A stretch of DNA of 7,010 bases from Flavobacteriaceae bacterium (GTDB taxonomy: Bacteria; Bacteroidota; Bacteroidia; Flavobacteriales; Flavobacteriaceae), in contig JALWYP010000158.1 of assembly GCA_026992695.1 (NCBI GenBank), forward strand, positions 1 through 7,010. Direction: 5' to 3'. Made by a program: the position numbers and the translations under genes. Of this stretch, positions 1 through 5,899 are shown piece by piece. Numbering within the stretch: position 1 is the first letter of the stretch; each line of letters begins with the position of its first letter. Below the pieces are notes generated by a model that worked only from the letters and a program-made list of their open reading frames with translations, made no database searches and had not been told where the DNA came from.

Positions 1-42
1 ATTCAGAACTTTTTTGGCTCTTTGTGAGAACTTTGCTTCCAT
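1..42 (-). CDS. 5' end of a divergent gene, possibly a Clp-family ATPase (partial)
   Basis: Reading the minus strand from an ATG at 42-40 gives 14 codons, MEAKFSQRAKKVLN, which run off the left edge. The pattern F-[ST]-x-R-A-x-K-V-L is typical of the first helix of the Clp N-terminal repeat domain in ClpC/ClpA unfoldases; the start of Bacillus ClpC (RFTERAQKVL) is very similar. Those proteins are cytoplasmic AAA+ unfoldases that feed substrates to ClpP. A near-perfect flavobacterial -7 box lies 26 bases upstream on the same strand, and the leader just before the ATG is A/T-rich, as is usual in this phylum. Only 14 residues are visible, so the family call is tentative. That a minus-strand gene starts here is more secure than its identity. 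Confidence 0.45.
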   Translation of the reverse strand, partial: MEAKFSQRAKKVLN

Positions 43-67
43 AAAATTGTTATTTGGTTAATCTGTG

Positions 68-75
68 CAAAAATA
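68..75 (-). promoter_or_regulatory. -7 box for the minus-strand gene
   Basis: On the minus strand these bases read TATTTTTG, an exact match to the flavobacterial -7 consensus TAnnTTTG. Transcription would begin near position 60, leaving a leader of about 20 nt before the ATG at 42. I find no clear TTG (-33) element at the usual 17-21 nt spacing, so the call rests on the -7 box and its position. Confidence 0.45.
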
Positions 76-112
76 CTACTAATAAGTTTGCCGTCTCTGC
101 CGAACCGGTAGG

Positions 113-220
113 CTTACTAACAATATTTAAGCGAATGCACTTTACAAACAAATATATAGTTTCACCCTCAGAAGCTTCAATGCTTTCCCCTTGTTTTATC
201 AACAGAATTTTGTTAGTAAG
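113..220. repeat. 11-bp perfect inverted repeat in the divergent intergenic region
   Basis: CTTACTAACAA (113-123) and TTGTTAGTAAG (210-220) are exact reverse complements separated by 86 bases. The intervening DNA contains a GAAGCTTC palindrome (171-178). An 11-bp perfect match in AT-rich DNA is suggestive but not decisive. It could be the basal stem of a transcribed RNA, two operator half-sites, or the ends of a small decayed element. The rest of the 43-318 region shows no gene that I can support. Confidence 0.3.
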
Positions 221-237
221 TAAGCTGCTTTTTTATC

Positions 238-267
238 CTGTTTTGAAATTGAATTTGTGTATTTTCG
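238..267 (+). promoter_or_regulatory. candidate promoter of the SDR gene
   Basis: TATTTTCG at 260-267 matches the TAnnTTTG -7 box at all but one defined base; the TTCG variant is familiar in flavobacteria. The triplet CTG at 238-240 lies 19 nt upstream, one base from the TTG -33 element. Transcription would begin around 272, giving a 5' leader of about 45 nt. The leader has no Shine-Dalgarno sequence, only A-rich DNA before the ATG at 319. Confidence 0.35.
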
Positions 268-318
268 AAGGTCTTTAAAAAAGTATAATTTTAATAAAAA
301 ACCCTAAAACAAACTATC

Positions 319-1167
319 ATGAAAAAAGCAATTTTAATTATTATGTCTTTATTCCTTATTACATCATGTAATAATGATACTACAGATGAAATTACTTTAG
401 AAAACAAAAATGCCCTCATCAGCGGAAGCACAGCAGGAATAGGAAAAGCTTCTGCGATAGAATTGGCTTCTCTTGGAGCAACCATCACCCTATTGGCTAG
501 AAACGAAGACAAACTAAAACAGGTTTTAAAACTTCTCCCAAAAGTTAACGGGCAAAAACATGATTATATTGTTGCCGATTTTAGTAAACCCATAGATTTA
601 CAAAAAGTACTTTCAGAAAAAATAAATACAACCTACCATATTTTACTCAATAACACCGGTGGTCCAAAAGGCGGAAAGGCAATTGATGCACAATTAAACG
701 AATTTGAAATTGCTTTTAAGCAACACCTTATTTGTAATCAGGTTTTAGCTCAAGCTGTTGTTCCCAGAATGAAGGAAGCCGGTTACGGAAGAATCATTAA
801 TATAATTTCGACATCAGTAAAACAACCAATTGAAGGATTGGGTGTAAGCAACACCATAAGAGGAGCCGTTGCCAATTGGAGTAAAACATTGGCAACCGAA
901 CTAGGACCATACGGAATAACAGTAAACAACGTACTCCCCGGCGCAACTGCAACAGAGCGACTTACCACTATTTTACACAACGTAGCAAAAAAAATAAACG
1001 GCTCTTACGAAGAAGCAGAAACTATGATGAAAAACGTAACTCCGGCAAAACGTTTTGCCCAACCCGAAGAAATTGCCTATGCGGTGGCTTTTTTGGCTAG
1101 TGAATCTGCAAGTTATATTAATGGAATTAATCTTCCTGTGGATGGTGGTAGGACTAAAAGTTTGTAA
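319..1167 (+). CDS. SDR-family oxidoreductase-like protein with an N-terminal lipoprotein signal
   Basis: The 282-residue product has a short-chain dehydrogenase/reductase fold. It shows the glycine-rich dinucleotide motif SGSTAGIG (35-42), an acidic ADF segment (D87), LLNNTGG (109-115), IINIIST (159-165) and a C-terminal INLPVDGG segment (270-277). Ahead of the fold, residues 1-24 form a lipoprotein leader: KK, a hydrophobic stretch, and the lipobox ITSC ending at Cys17. Cytoplasmic SDRs normally begin directly at the segment equivalent to residue 25 (ITLENKNAL). No in-frame ATG lies between Met9 and the fold, and the codon at residue 25 is ATT. Aligning by spacing with FabG (N110, S138, Y151, K155) gives H136, S164, S177 and R181, so only the serine of the catalytic tetrad is kept. 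This recalls the BKR-like SDR subgroup, which is known to depart from the tetrad. The substrate is unknown, and cofactor use cannot be assumed. Similar SDRs occur, from memory, near flavobacterial kynurenine-pathway genes. Confidence 0.85.
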   Translation: MKKAILIIMSLFLITSCNNDTTDEITLENKNALISGSTAGIGKASAIELASLGATITLLARNEDKLKQVLKLLPKVNGQKHDYIVADFSKPIDLQKVLSEKINTTYHILLNNTGGPKGGKAIDAQLNEFEIAFKQHLICNQVLAQAVVPRMKEAGYGRIINIISTSVKQPIEGLGVSNTIRGAVANWSKTLATELGPYGITVNNVLPGATATERLTTILHNVAKKINGSYEEAETMMKNVTPAKRFAQPEEIAYAVAFLASESASYINGINLPVDGGRTKSL

Positions 1168-1169
1168 TT

Positions 1170-1244
1170 GCGTAAGGGATTGAAGTAAACTGCCTTGTTG
1201 TGCGAAAAGCCCGACCTAGACCTTAAGAGTCCGGGATACGCCCG
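1170..1244 (+). ncRNA. candidate structured element in the SDR 3' region (flavobacterial intergenic repeat-like)
   Basis: This GC-rich island in AT-rich DNA begins 2 nt after the SDR stop codon. GCGTA (1170-1174) pairs exactly with TACGC (1237-1241), closing a domain of about 70 nt. Inside it, CCCG (1210-1213) pairs with CGGG (1232-1235), extended by A1214-T1230 and C1215-G1229 around one bulged C. The same CGGG could instead pair with CCCG at 1241-1244 around a 5-nt loop, followed by AAAAAT, so two folds compete. The blocks GCGTAAGGGATTGAAG, AAAGCCCGACC and GGGATACGCCC resemble, from memory, an interspersed element common in flavobacterial genomes and possibly related to the Rfam Flavo-1 motif. 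That link is unverified. It may act as a 3'-end or termination structure. Confidence 0.4.
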
Positions 1245-1283
1245 AAAAATAGTATGTATATCTAAAATAAGAAAAAGAACACT

Positions 1284-1311
1284 AAACTTATGTTAATCCT
1301 TCTTAAAGTTT
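1284..1311 (+). promoter_or_regulatory. imperfect operator-like inverted repeat upstream of the receptor gene
   Basis: AAACTT (1284-1289) and AAGTTT (1306-1311) are inverted copies separated by 16 bases, in the leader of the TonB-dependent receptor gene. The interval 1245-1368 has no TTG plus TAnnTTTG pair that I can recognise. Expression may therefore use another sigma factor, a regulator bound here, or a promoter I do not see. The repeat is short and AT-rich, so chance is a real possibility. Confidence 0.15.
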
Positions 1312-1368
1312 TCTTATTTATGAGATGCAAATAACATTTTTTTATTTTCTTCGTTTTTATAACTAACT

Positions 1369-3711
1369 ATGAAAATGAACAAGATAATTTTATTTTTCAC
1401 TTTATTCTTTTCAATTATTTCTTTTGCGCAAAAAAAGTTTACCATAAGTGGTTATGTTGAAGAAGCGACTAGTAGTGAAAAACTAATTGAAGCTAATATT
1501 TACGATGTAAATTCTAATCAAGGTACGGTTTCTAACACCTACGGTTTTTATAGTTTAACCCTTCCGGAAGGAGCAGTAAATTTATATGTTTCATATATTG
1601 GGTATTCGCCAAAAATCATTTCATTTTCTTTAAAAAAAGACACACTAATTAATTTTAAACTTAAACCGGATAATGCGCTGGAAGAAGTAGTAATAAATAC
1701 TTCAAAAGAGAAAAAAATTCAAGAGAAAACACAAATGAGTGCGATTGATCTCAAACCACAAGAAATTGAAAAAGTGCCTACTTTACTTGGTGAAAATGAT
1801 GTTTTAAAAGTACTGCAGTTACTTCCAGGTGTACAAGGAGGTACCGAAGGGCTTAACGGTGTATATGTGCGTGGAGGCAGTCCGGACCAAAACCTTATTA
1901 TTTTAGATGGAGTTCCGGTTTATAACGTATCGCATTTATTGGGTTTTGTTTCGGTTTTTAACACAGATGCTATTAAGACCGTGTCGCTTACCAAGGGTGG
2001 TTTTCCGGCAAGGTACGGAGGCAGATTATCCTCTGTTATTGAAATAAATATGAAAGAAGGTAACAAACAAAAATTTCATGGCGAAGGCTCTATCGGGCTA
2101 CTTTCGGCAAGGCTTACTTTAGAAGGACCTATTGTTAAAGACAAAACTTCGTTTATGATTTCCGGACGTAGAAATTACATCGATTTAATCGCTGCTCCGT
2201 TAGCAAAAAAATCGGCTGAAAACAACGGAGATGAACAGAAATTAAAAGCCTACTTTTATGACCTAAATGCAAAAATAAATCATAAATTTAATGACAGGCA
2301 CAGTCTATTTTTAAGTGCATACCTTGGTGCAGATGTTTTTGGATTAGACCAAAGACAAAATGATTTTAACAGCAGCGACTATTTTAAAACCACCTCAAGC
2401 ATTGACTGGGGAAACACTATTACAGCATTGCGATGGAACTATAAAATAAATCCAAAATTATTTGCGAATACAACACTTACTTACAGCCGTTTTAAATTTG
2501 ATTTTAATGTAGGAGATGAAGATAAATATGACGATGTTTATAATAAATTTGAAGCTAAATATCGTTCGGGTATTTACGATTTATCTGCTAAAATTGATTT
2601 TGATTATATCCCGAATCCAAATCATTATATCCGTTTTGGAGTTGGAAACATAAATCACACGTACAACCCCGGTGCATTGGCAGTAAAAGGTGAATTTGAA
2701 GAAGCTGATTACAGCCTTTTATCAAAACAGAAAAAAAGATATTCTAACGAATATTTCACCTACTTAGAAGACGAAATAACCCTTAATAAACTTAAAGCCA
2801 ATATCGGGTTTCACGCATCGGGTTTTAGCATAAAAAATAAAAATTATTTTTCGTTTCAACCCAGAATTGGATTACGTTATTTGGTATCAAACAAAACCAG
2901 TTTAAAAGCCTCGTATGCCACGATGACGCAATATATAAATCTACTAACCAACGAATCAATTGGGTTGCCTACCGATCTTTGGGTGCCTTCTACCGAACAA
3001 ATTAAACCGCAACAATCTTGGCAAGCAGCTATTGGAATTGCCACAACACTTAAAAACAATATAGAATTTAGTATCGAAGGGTATTATAAAAAAATGAAAA
3101 ACGTAATTTCATATAAAGAAGGAGCTAACTTTTTCAACACCGAAGAAAAATGGGAAGATAAAATAACTCAAGGAACCGGAACCGCATACGGATTAGAATT
3201 TTTACTCCAAAAAAAGAAAGGCAAAACAACCGGATGGATAGGATATACATTAGCTTGGAATTTTAGACAGTTTGATGAAATAAATTCCGGAAAAGAATAT
3301 CCGTTTAAATTTGATAGAAGACACGATTTTGAAACGGTAGTTGTACACCGTTTTAATAAAAAAATTCATCTTAGCGGCACTTGGGTGTATGGTACCGCAA
3401 ATGCCATTTCACTTACCGAAGCTACTTATACATCTTATAATCCTAATGACAGATTAGATAATATAGAAATCATAGGAAGTAAAAACGATTACAGAATGCC
3501 AGCTTATCACAGATTAGACCTAGGAGTTGAATTTATTAAAAAGAAAAAATGGGGTGAACGCGCCTGGATTGTTGGTCTTTACAATGCATATAGTCGAAGC
3601 AACCCGTTTTACATTTATCTGGGTTACGATTTTGAGACCAATGAAAAGCAGTACAGACAAATAAGTCTATTGCCTGTTGTTCCGTCAGTTTCATACAGAT
3701 TTAAGTTTTAA
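1369..3711 (+). CDS. TonB-dependent outer-membrane receptor with carboxypeptidase-regulatory-like domain
   Basis: This 780-residue protein is a TonB-dependent transporter, expected to bind a ligand at the surface and pull it across the outer membrane using TonB/ExbBD energy. Residues 1-20 form a Sec signal peptide with probable cleavage after SFA (18-20), before QKK. Residues 24-100 are a carboxypeptidase-D regulatory-like beta-sandwich, typical of Bacteroidota receptors. EEVVINTS (105-112) sits where a TonB-box-like segment is expected. The plug spans about 120-230 and holds LLPGVQGG (151-158), VYVRGGSPDQNLIILDGVPV (165-184) and ARYGGRLSSVIEI (214-226). The rest is a beta-barrel ending in SYRFKF, with the aromatic C-terminus expected for insertion by the BAM machinery. 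The reading frame is intact and of normal length. The second ATG (codon 3) is an alternative start. The DUF4249 gene 11 nt downstream marks it as the receptor half of a known Bacteroidota pair. The ligand cannot be read from sequence. Confidence 0.93.
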   Translation: MKMNKIILFFTLFFSIISFAQKKFTISGYVEEATSSEKLIEANIYDVNSNQGTVSNTYGFYSLTLPEGAVNLYVSYIGYSPKIISFSLKKDTLINFKLKPDNALEEVVINTSKEKKIQEKTQMSAIDLKPQEIEKVPTLLGENDVLKVLQLLPGVQGGTEGLNGVYVRGGSPDQNLIILDGVPVYNVSHLLGFVSVFNTDAIKTVSLTKGGFPARYGGRLSSVIEINMKEGNKQKFHGEGSIGLLSARLTLEGPIVKDKTSFMISGRRNYIDLIAAPLAKKSAENNGDEQKLKAYFYDLNAKINHKFNDRHSLFLSAYLGADVFGLDQRQNDFNSSDYFKTTSSIDWGNTITALRWNYKINPKLFANTTLTYSRFKFDFNVGDEDKYDDVYNKFEAKYRSGIYDLSAKIDFDYIPNPNHYIRFGVGNINHTYNPGALAVKGEFEEADYSLLSKQKKRYSNEYFTYLEDEITLNKLKANIGFHASGFSIKNKNYFSFQPRIGLRYLVSNKTSLKASYATMTQYINLLTNESIGLPTDLWVPSTEQIKPQQSWQAAIGIATTLKNNIEFSIEGYYKKMKNVISYKEGANFFNTEEKWEDKITQGTGTAYGLEFLLQKKKGKTTGWIGYTLAWNFRQFDEINSGKEYPFKFDRRHDFETVVVHRFNKKIHLSGTWVYGTANAISLTEATYTSYNPNDRLDNIEIIGSKNDYRMPAYHRLDLGVEFIKKKKWGERAWIVGLYNAYSRSNPFYIYLGYDFETNEKQYRQISLLPVVPSVSYRFKF

Positions 3712-3722
3712 AATATAACAAA

Positions 3723-4595
3723 ATGAAAAAGATAGCACTATTATTTATTCTAACTAGTTGGGGTTGTACCACCGATTTTTTTGACAAACCGATAGAAATT
3801 GATAACTCTTTTGAAGATAGCAAATTAGCTCCTTCCGCGATTTTGGGATACCAAAATGATTTTGAGGAAAATCCAAAAGATAAAATATTTGTTTCCTATA
3901 CGCTAAATCCCTTTGAAAACCTTAATAATCAAATACAGATAATTGAAAATGCTTCGGTGAGTCTTACAAGCCCAACTCAAACCTATTTGTTTGATTATGA
4001 TGAAAACACGCACTTTTATTTAAATGAAGACACGCTATCATTTGAACCCAATACAACCTACACTTTAAAAATTGAAGCACCCGGGTACGAAACAGTAACC
4101 GCCTCACAAGTATTTCCCGAAGAAGTACCCATACTAAATGCAGAGAGAAGCGGAAATGTTTTTAAGGTAACAATTAATGATAATCCCAATAAAAAAGATT
4201 ATTACTTGCTTAAATTTTTTAAAAAAAATCTTCAAACTATTTCAACCGACCAAACCTTGTTTTCACCTGTTTATGTAGATATTTTTGGAACTATATTCGA
4301 CGAATCAGGTTTATGTTACACCTGTATTTTATTAAAAGATACTACTTTTAACGGAAAACAAAATTTTGAAATCTTAATAAACCATTTTGAAGAAGAAAGC
4401 GAAGCTGCCGAATATATTGCTGTTTTATATCACACCACAGAAGACTATTATAAGTATGATACATCTATAAGAATAAACGAATATGCCCAAGACAATCCGT
4501 TTGTAGAACCAATAATTATACATTCTAATTTTGAAAACGGACTGGGAATTTTCACTTTAATGAATAAAAGTGAATACAGTTTTAATTATGAATAA
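3723..4595 (+). CDS. DUF4249-family lipoprotein, partner of the TonB-dependent receptor
   Basis: This 290-residue envelope protein has a lipoprotein-type leader: MKK, a hydrophobic core, then SWGC with Cys15 as the likely lipidated residue. The lipobox is not ideal, because Ser and Trp precede the Gly. Residues 70-125 look like an Ig/transthyretin-like beta domain (NASVSLTS...YTLKIEAPGYETV). The C-terminal half ends with NPFVEP (258-263) and SNFENGLGIF (268-277), the segment I most associate with DUF4249. Members usually lie next to TonB-dependent receptors, and this gene starts 11 nt after the receptor stop behind an A-rich leader, so the two are almost certainly co-transcribed. By analogy with SusD-type partners it may help capture ligand at the surface, but the family has no established function. 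C198 and C201 (LCYTC) are close enough for a disulfide or metal site. Confidence 0.82.
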   Translation: MKKIALLFILTSWGCTTDFFDKPIEIDNSFEDSKLAPSAILGYQNDFEENPKDKIFVSYTLNPFENLNNQIQIIENASVSLTSPTQTYLFDYDENTHFYLNEDTLSFEPNTTYTLKIEAPGYETVTASQVFPEEVPILNAERSGNVFKVTINDNPNKKDYYLLKFFKKNLQTISTDQTLFSPVYVDIFGTIFDESGLCYTCILLKDTTFNGKQNFEILINHFEEESEAAEYIAVLYHTTEDYYKYDTSIRINEYAQDNPFVEPIIIHSNFENGLGIFTLMNKSEYSFNYE

Positions 4596-4647
4596 CGTTT
4601 TATAATGCTGATAAAATTTTAAACAACGAAAACTTCTTACCTAAGCA

Positions 4648-4712
4648 TTCAATAAAAAAAGACTTCCCATATCTTATACCTTTTCTTATTATAAAATAGT
4701 TCAATAAAAAAA
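4648..4712 (+). repeat. 13-bp direct repeat TTCAATAAAAAAA in the 213-bp gap before the ACMSD-like gene
   Basis: TTCAATAAAAAAA occurs exactly at 4648-4660 and again at 4700-4712, 52 bp start to start. Flanking bases agree only in part, so this is not a long duplication. Directly after the second copy, ATCCGA (4712-4717) can pair with TCGGGT (4724-4729) around TAGCCT. Read on the minus strand, that hairpin is followed by a T-run like an intrinsic terminator, but no minus-strand gene reaches it. No convincing plus-strand terminator is visible after the DUF4249 gene. The rest of 4596-4742 shows nothing else I can name. Confidence 0.3.
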
Positions 4713-4742
4713 TCCGATAGCCTTCGGGTGAACAGTATTGAA

Positions 4743-4776
4743 TTTGTATTCGGTATTAATCTTATTTGTATATTTA
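4743..4776 (+). promoter_or_regulatory. candidate promoter of the ACMSD-like gene
   Basis: TATATTTA at 4769-4776 matches the flavobacterial -7 box TAnnTTTG except for its last base. TTTG at 4743-4746 would serve as the -33 element with a 22-nt spacer, slightly longer than usual. Transcription would begin near 4782 and leave about 27 nt of leader before the ATG at 4809. The site lies inside the 81-base extension created by an earlier in-frame GTG at 4728, which argues that the extension is not translated. Confidence 0.45.
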
Positions 4777-4808
4777 CAACTGTTTATTTATCCAATAGCG
4801 ATGGTATT

Positions 4809-5897
4809 ATGAAAAAAAGAAAATTACGCATCAACGGACATTCGCATCTACTTCCATATCCTGAAGAGATACCGGATTTTATGAAGGAAAAAGAAATTTT
4901 TTGGGTAGATAAAGACCAAAAATTTATGTTTCAGAAAGATTGGAAACGTCCGGTAACCGATTCTAGCTTTTTCTTAAACGAAAAACTGGAGTGGATGGAT
5001 AAATACAATATCGATCACGCCGTAGTCTTAAACCTTTCTCAATTATATGGAAACGGTTTACGTCTGGAGGAAATGAAGCAAGCATTGCGTTTTCAAAACG
5101 ATTTTAATGCCAAAGTACAACACGAACATCCCTCAAAATTTACTTGTGGGTTTGTGGTGCATCCCGGTTATGGTCGTGGTGCATTATGGGAGATGGAACG
5201 TTGTGTAGAAGAGCTAGGATTACAATTACTCTGTTTACCCACCCATTATATGGATACCATTGGGCAATGGCGATGTATTTTTGACGAAGAAAACGAACCT
5301 ATTTTTGAACTTGCCAGTAAGTATAATTTGGCAGTTGAAATTCATCCTTATGATGGAGAAAAATTTATTAAGTTGGAAAATACCGCTTGGCGTTTTCATT
5401 TAATTTGGATGCTGGCACAATGTGCCGATGCCTATCATTTTTTAACACTTAACGGATATGCTTTTAAATATCCGGGAATGCGGGTGTGCTTTGCTCATGG
5501 TGGACAATTAGCACAAATGAATTTAGGAAGACGCATACAAGGCTTTGATGGCAGACCCGATTTGTTTGAAGGAAAAGAACACCCTAGAAAATCGGTTGCG
5601 CATCCAAATATTTTCTTTGATACGTTAGTTCATGATACAGGTTCTTTAGGTTTATTGGTGAAAAACCAAACATCAAAACAAGTGGTTATGGGCTTAGATG
5701 ACCCTTATCCGCTTGGTGAAATGGATAGCGAAAAACAATCTTCGTACCCTGGAAAAATATTGGACTTGGCAATGGAAGAAGGTATTTTAACCCAGAAAGA
5801 ATGTGATGCTATTTGGGAAGATAATGTTTTACAATGGTTATTTGGTAATAATCAAGTAAAAAAACAAGAGCTTATTGATAAAATTTTGGCATCTTAA
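4809..5897 (+). CDS. ACMSD-like amidohydrolase (2-amino-3-carboxymuconate-6-semialdehyde decarboxylase family)
   Basis: This 362-residue cytoplasmic metal-dependent TIM-barrel enzyme belongs to the ACMSD branch of the amidohydrolase superfamily. Characterised members decarboxylate the ring-opened product of 3-hydroxyanthranilate in kynurenine-type tryptophan catabolism. The expected Zn ligands are present: H11 and H13 (NGHSHLLP), H179 (VEIHPYD) and D297 (GLDDPYPLGE). The catalytic-type histidine is H230 (CFAHGG), and R47 (KRPVTD) is a candidate for the substrate-binding arginine. The start chosen is ATG 4809, because MKKRKLRINGHSH matches the family N-terminus. The GTG at 4728 would add 27 hydrophobic, unrelated residues and would overlap the likely promoter. 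The protein is somewhat longer than the roughly 335-residue characterised enzymes. The next gene starts 2 nt after its stop, so the two are likely co-translated. No dioxygenase or aldehyde dehydrogenase is visible here, so the exact substrate is an inference. Confidence 0.82.
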   Translation: MKKRKLRINGHSHLLPYPEEIPDFMKEKEIFWVDKDQKFMFQKDWKRPVTDSSFFLNEKLEWMDKYNIDHAVVLNLSQLYGNGLRLEEMKQALRFQNDFNAKVQHEHPSKFTCGFVVHPGYGRGALWEMERCVEELGLQLLCLPTHYMDTIGQWRCIFDEENEPIFELASKYNLAVEIHPYDGEKFIKLENTAWRFHLIWMLAQCADAYHFLTLNGYAFKYPGMRVCFAHGGQLAQMNLGRRIQGFDGRPDLFEGKEHPRKSVAHPNIFFDTLVHDTGSLGLLVKNQTSKQVVMGLDDPYPLGEMDSEKQSSYPGKILDLAMEEGILTQKECDAIWEDNVLQWLFGNNQVKKQELIDKILAS

Positions 5898-5899
5898 TT

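Noticed and set aside
50..202. Minus-strand open frame from a TTG at 202-200 to a stop at 52-50
   Set aside because: Its translation looks superficially protein-like, but it lacks an ATG and a family match, and it covers the promoter of the minus-strand gene starting at 42.
54..278. Plus-strand 74-codon open frame in the divergent intergenic region
   Set aside because: It has no recognisable family, signal or start context. It overlaps the minus-strand -7 box and runs through the candidate promoter of the SDR gene. More likely a chance frame over regulatory DNA.
291..512. Minus-strand open frame opposite the start of the SDR gene
   Set aside because: It overlaps the conserved nucleotide-binding region of the SDR on the other strand and shows no features of its own.
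783..980. Minus-strand open frame opposite the SDR core
   Set aside because: It lies antisense to conserved SDR motifs and has no independent evidence.
2877..3059. Minus-strand open frame inside the receptor gene
   Set aside because: It is antisense to the beta-barrel coding sequence, short, and without any recognisable domain.
4712..4729. Hairpin as a plus-strand terminator for the receptor/DUF4249 operon
   Set aside because: The stem is followed by GAACAG rather than a T-run on the plus strand; the T-run exists only in the minus-strand direction.
4728..4808. N-terminal extension of the ACMSD-like protein from a GTG at 4728, resembling a signal peptide
   Set aside because: The 27 extra residues are hydrophobic but lack a basic N-terminus and are absent from the family, whose conserved start matches the ATG at 4809. 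The segment contains the likely promoter.
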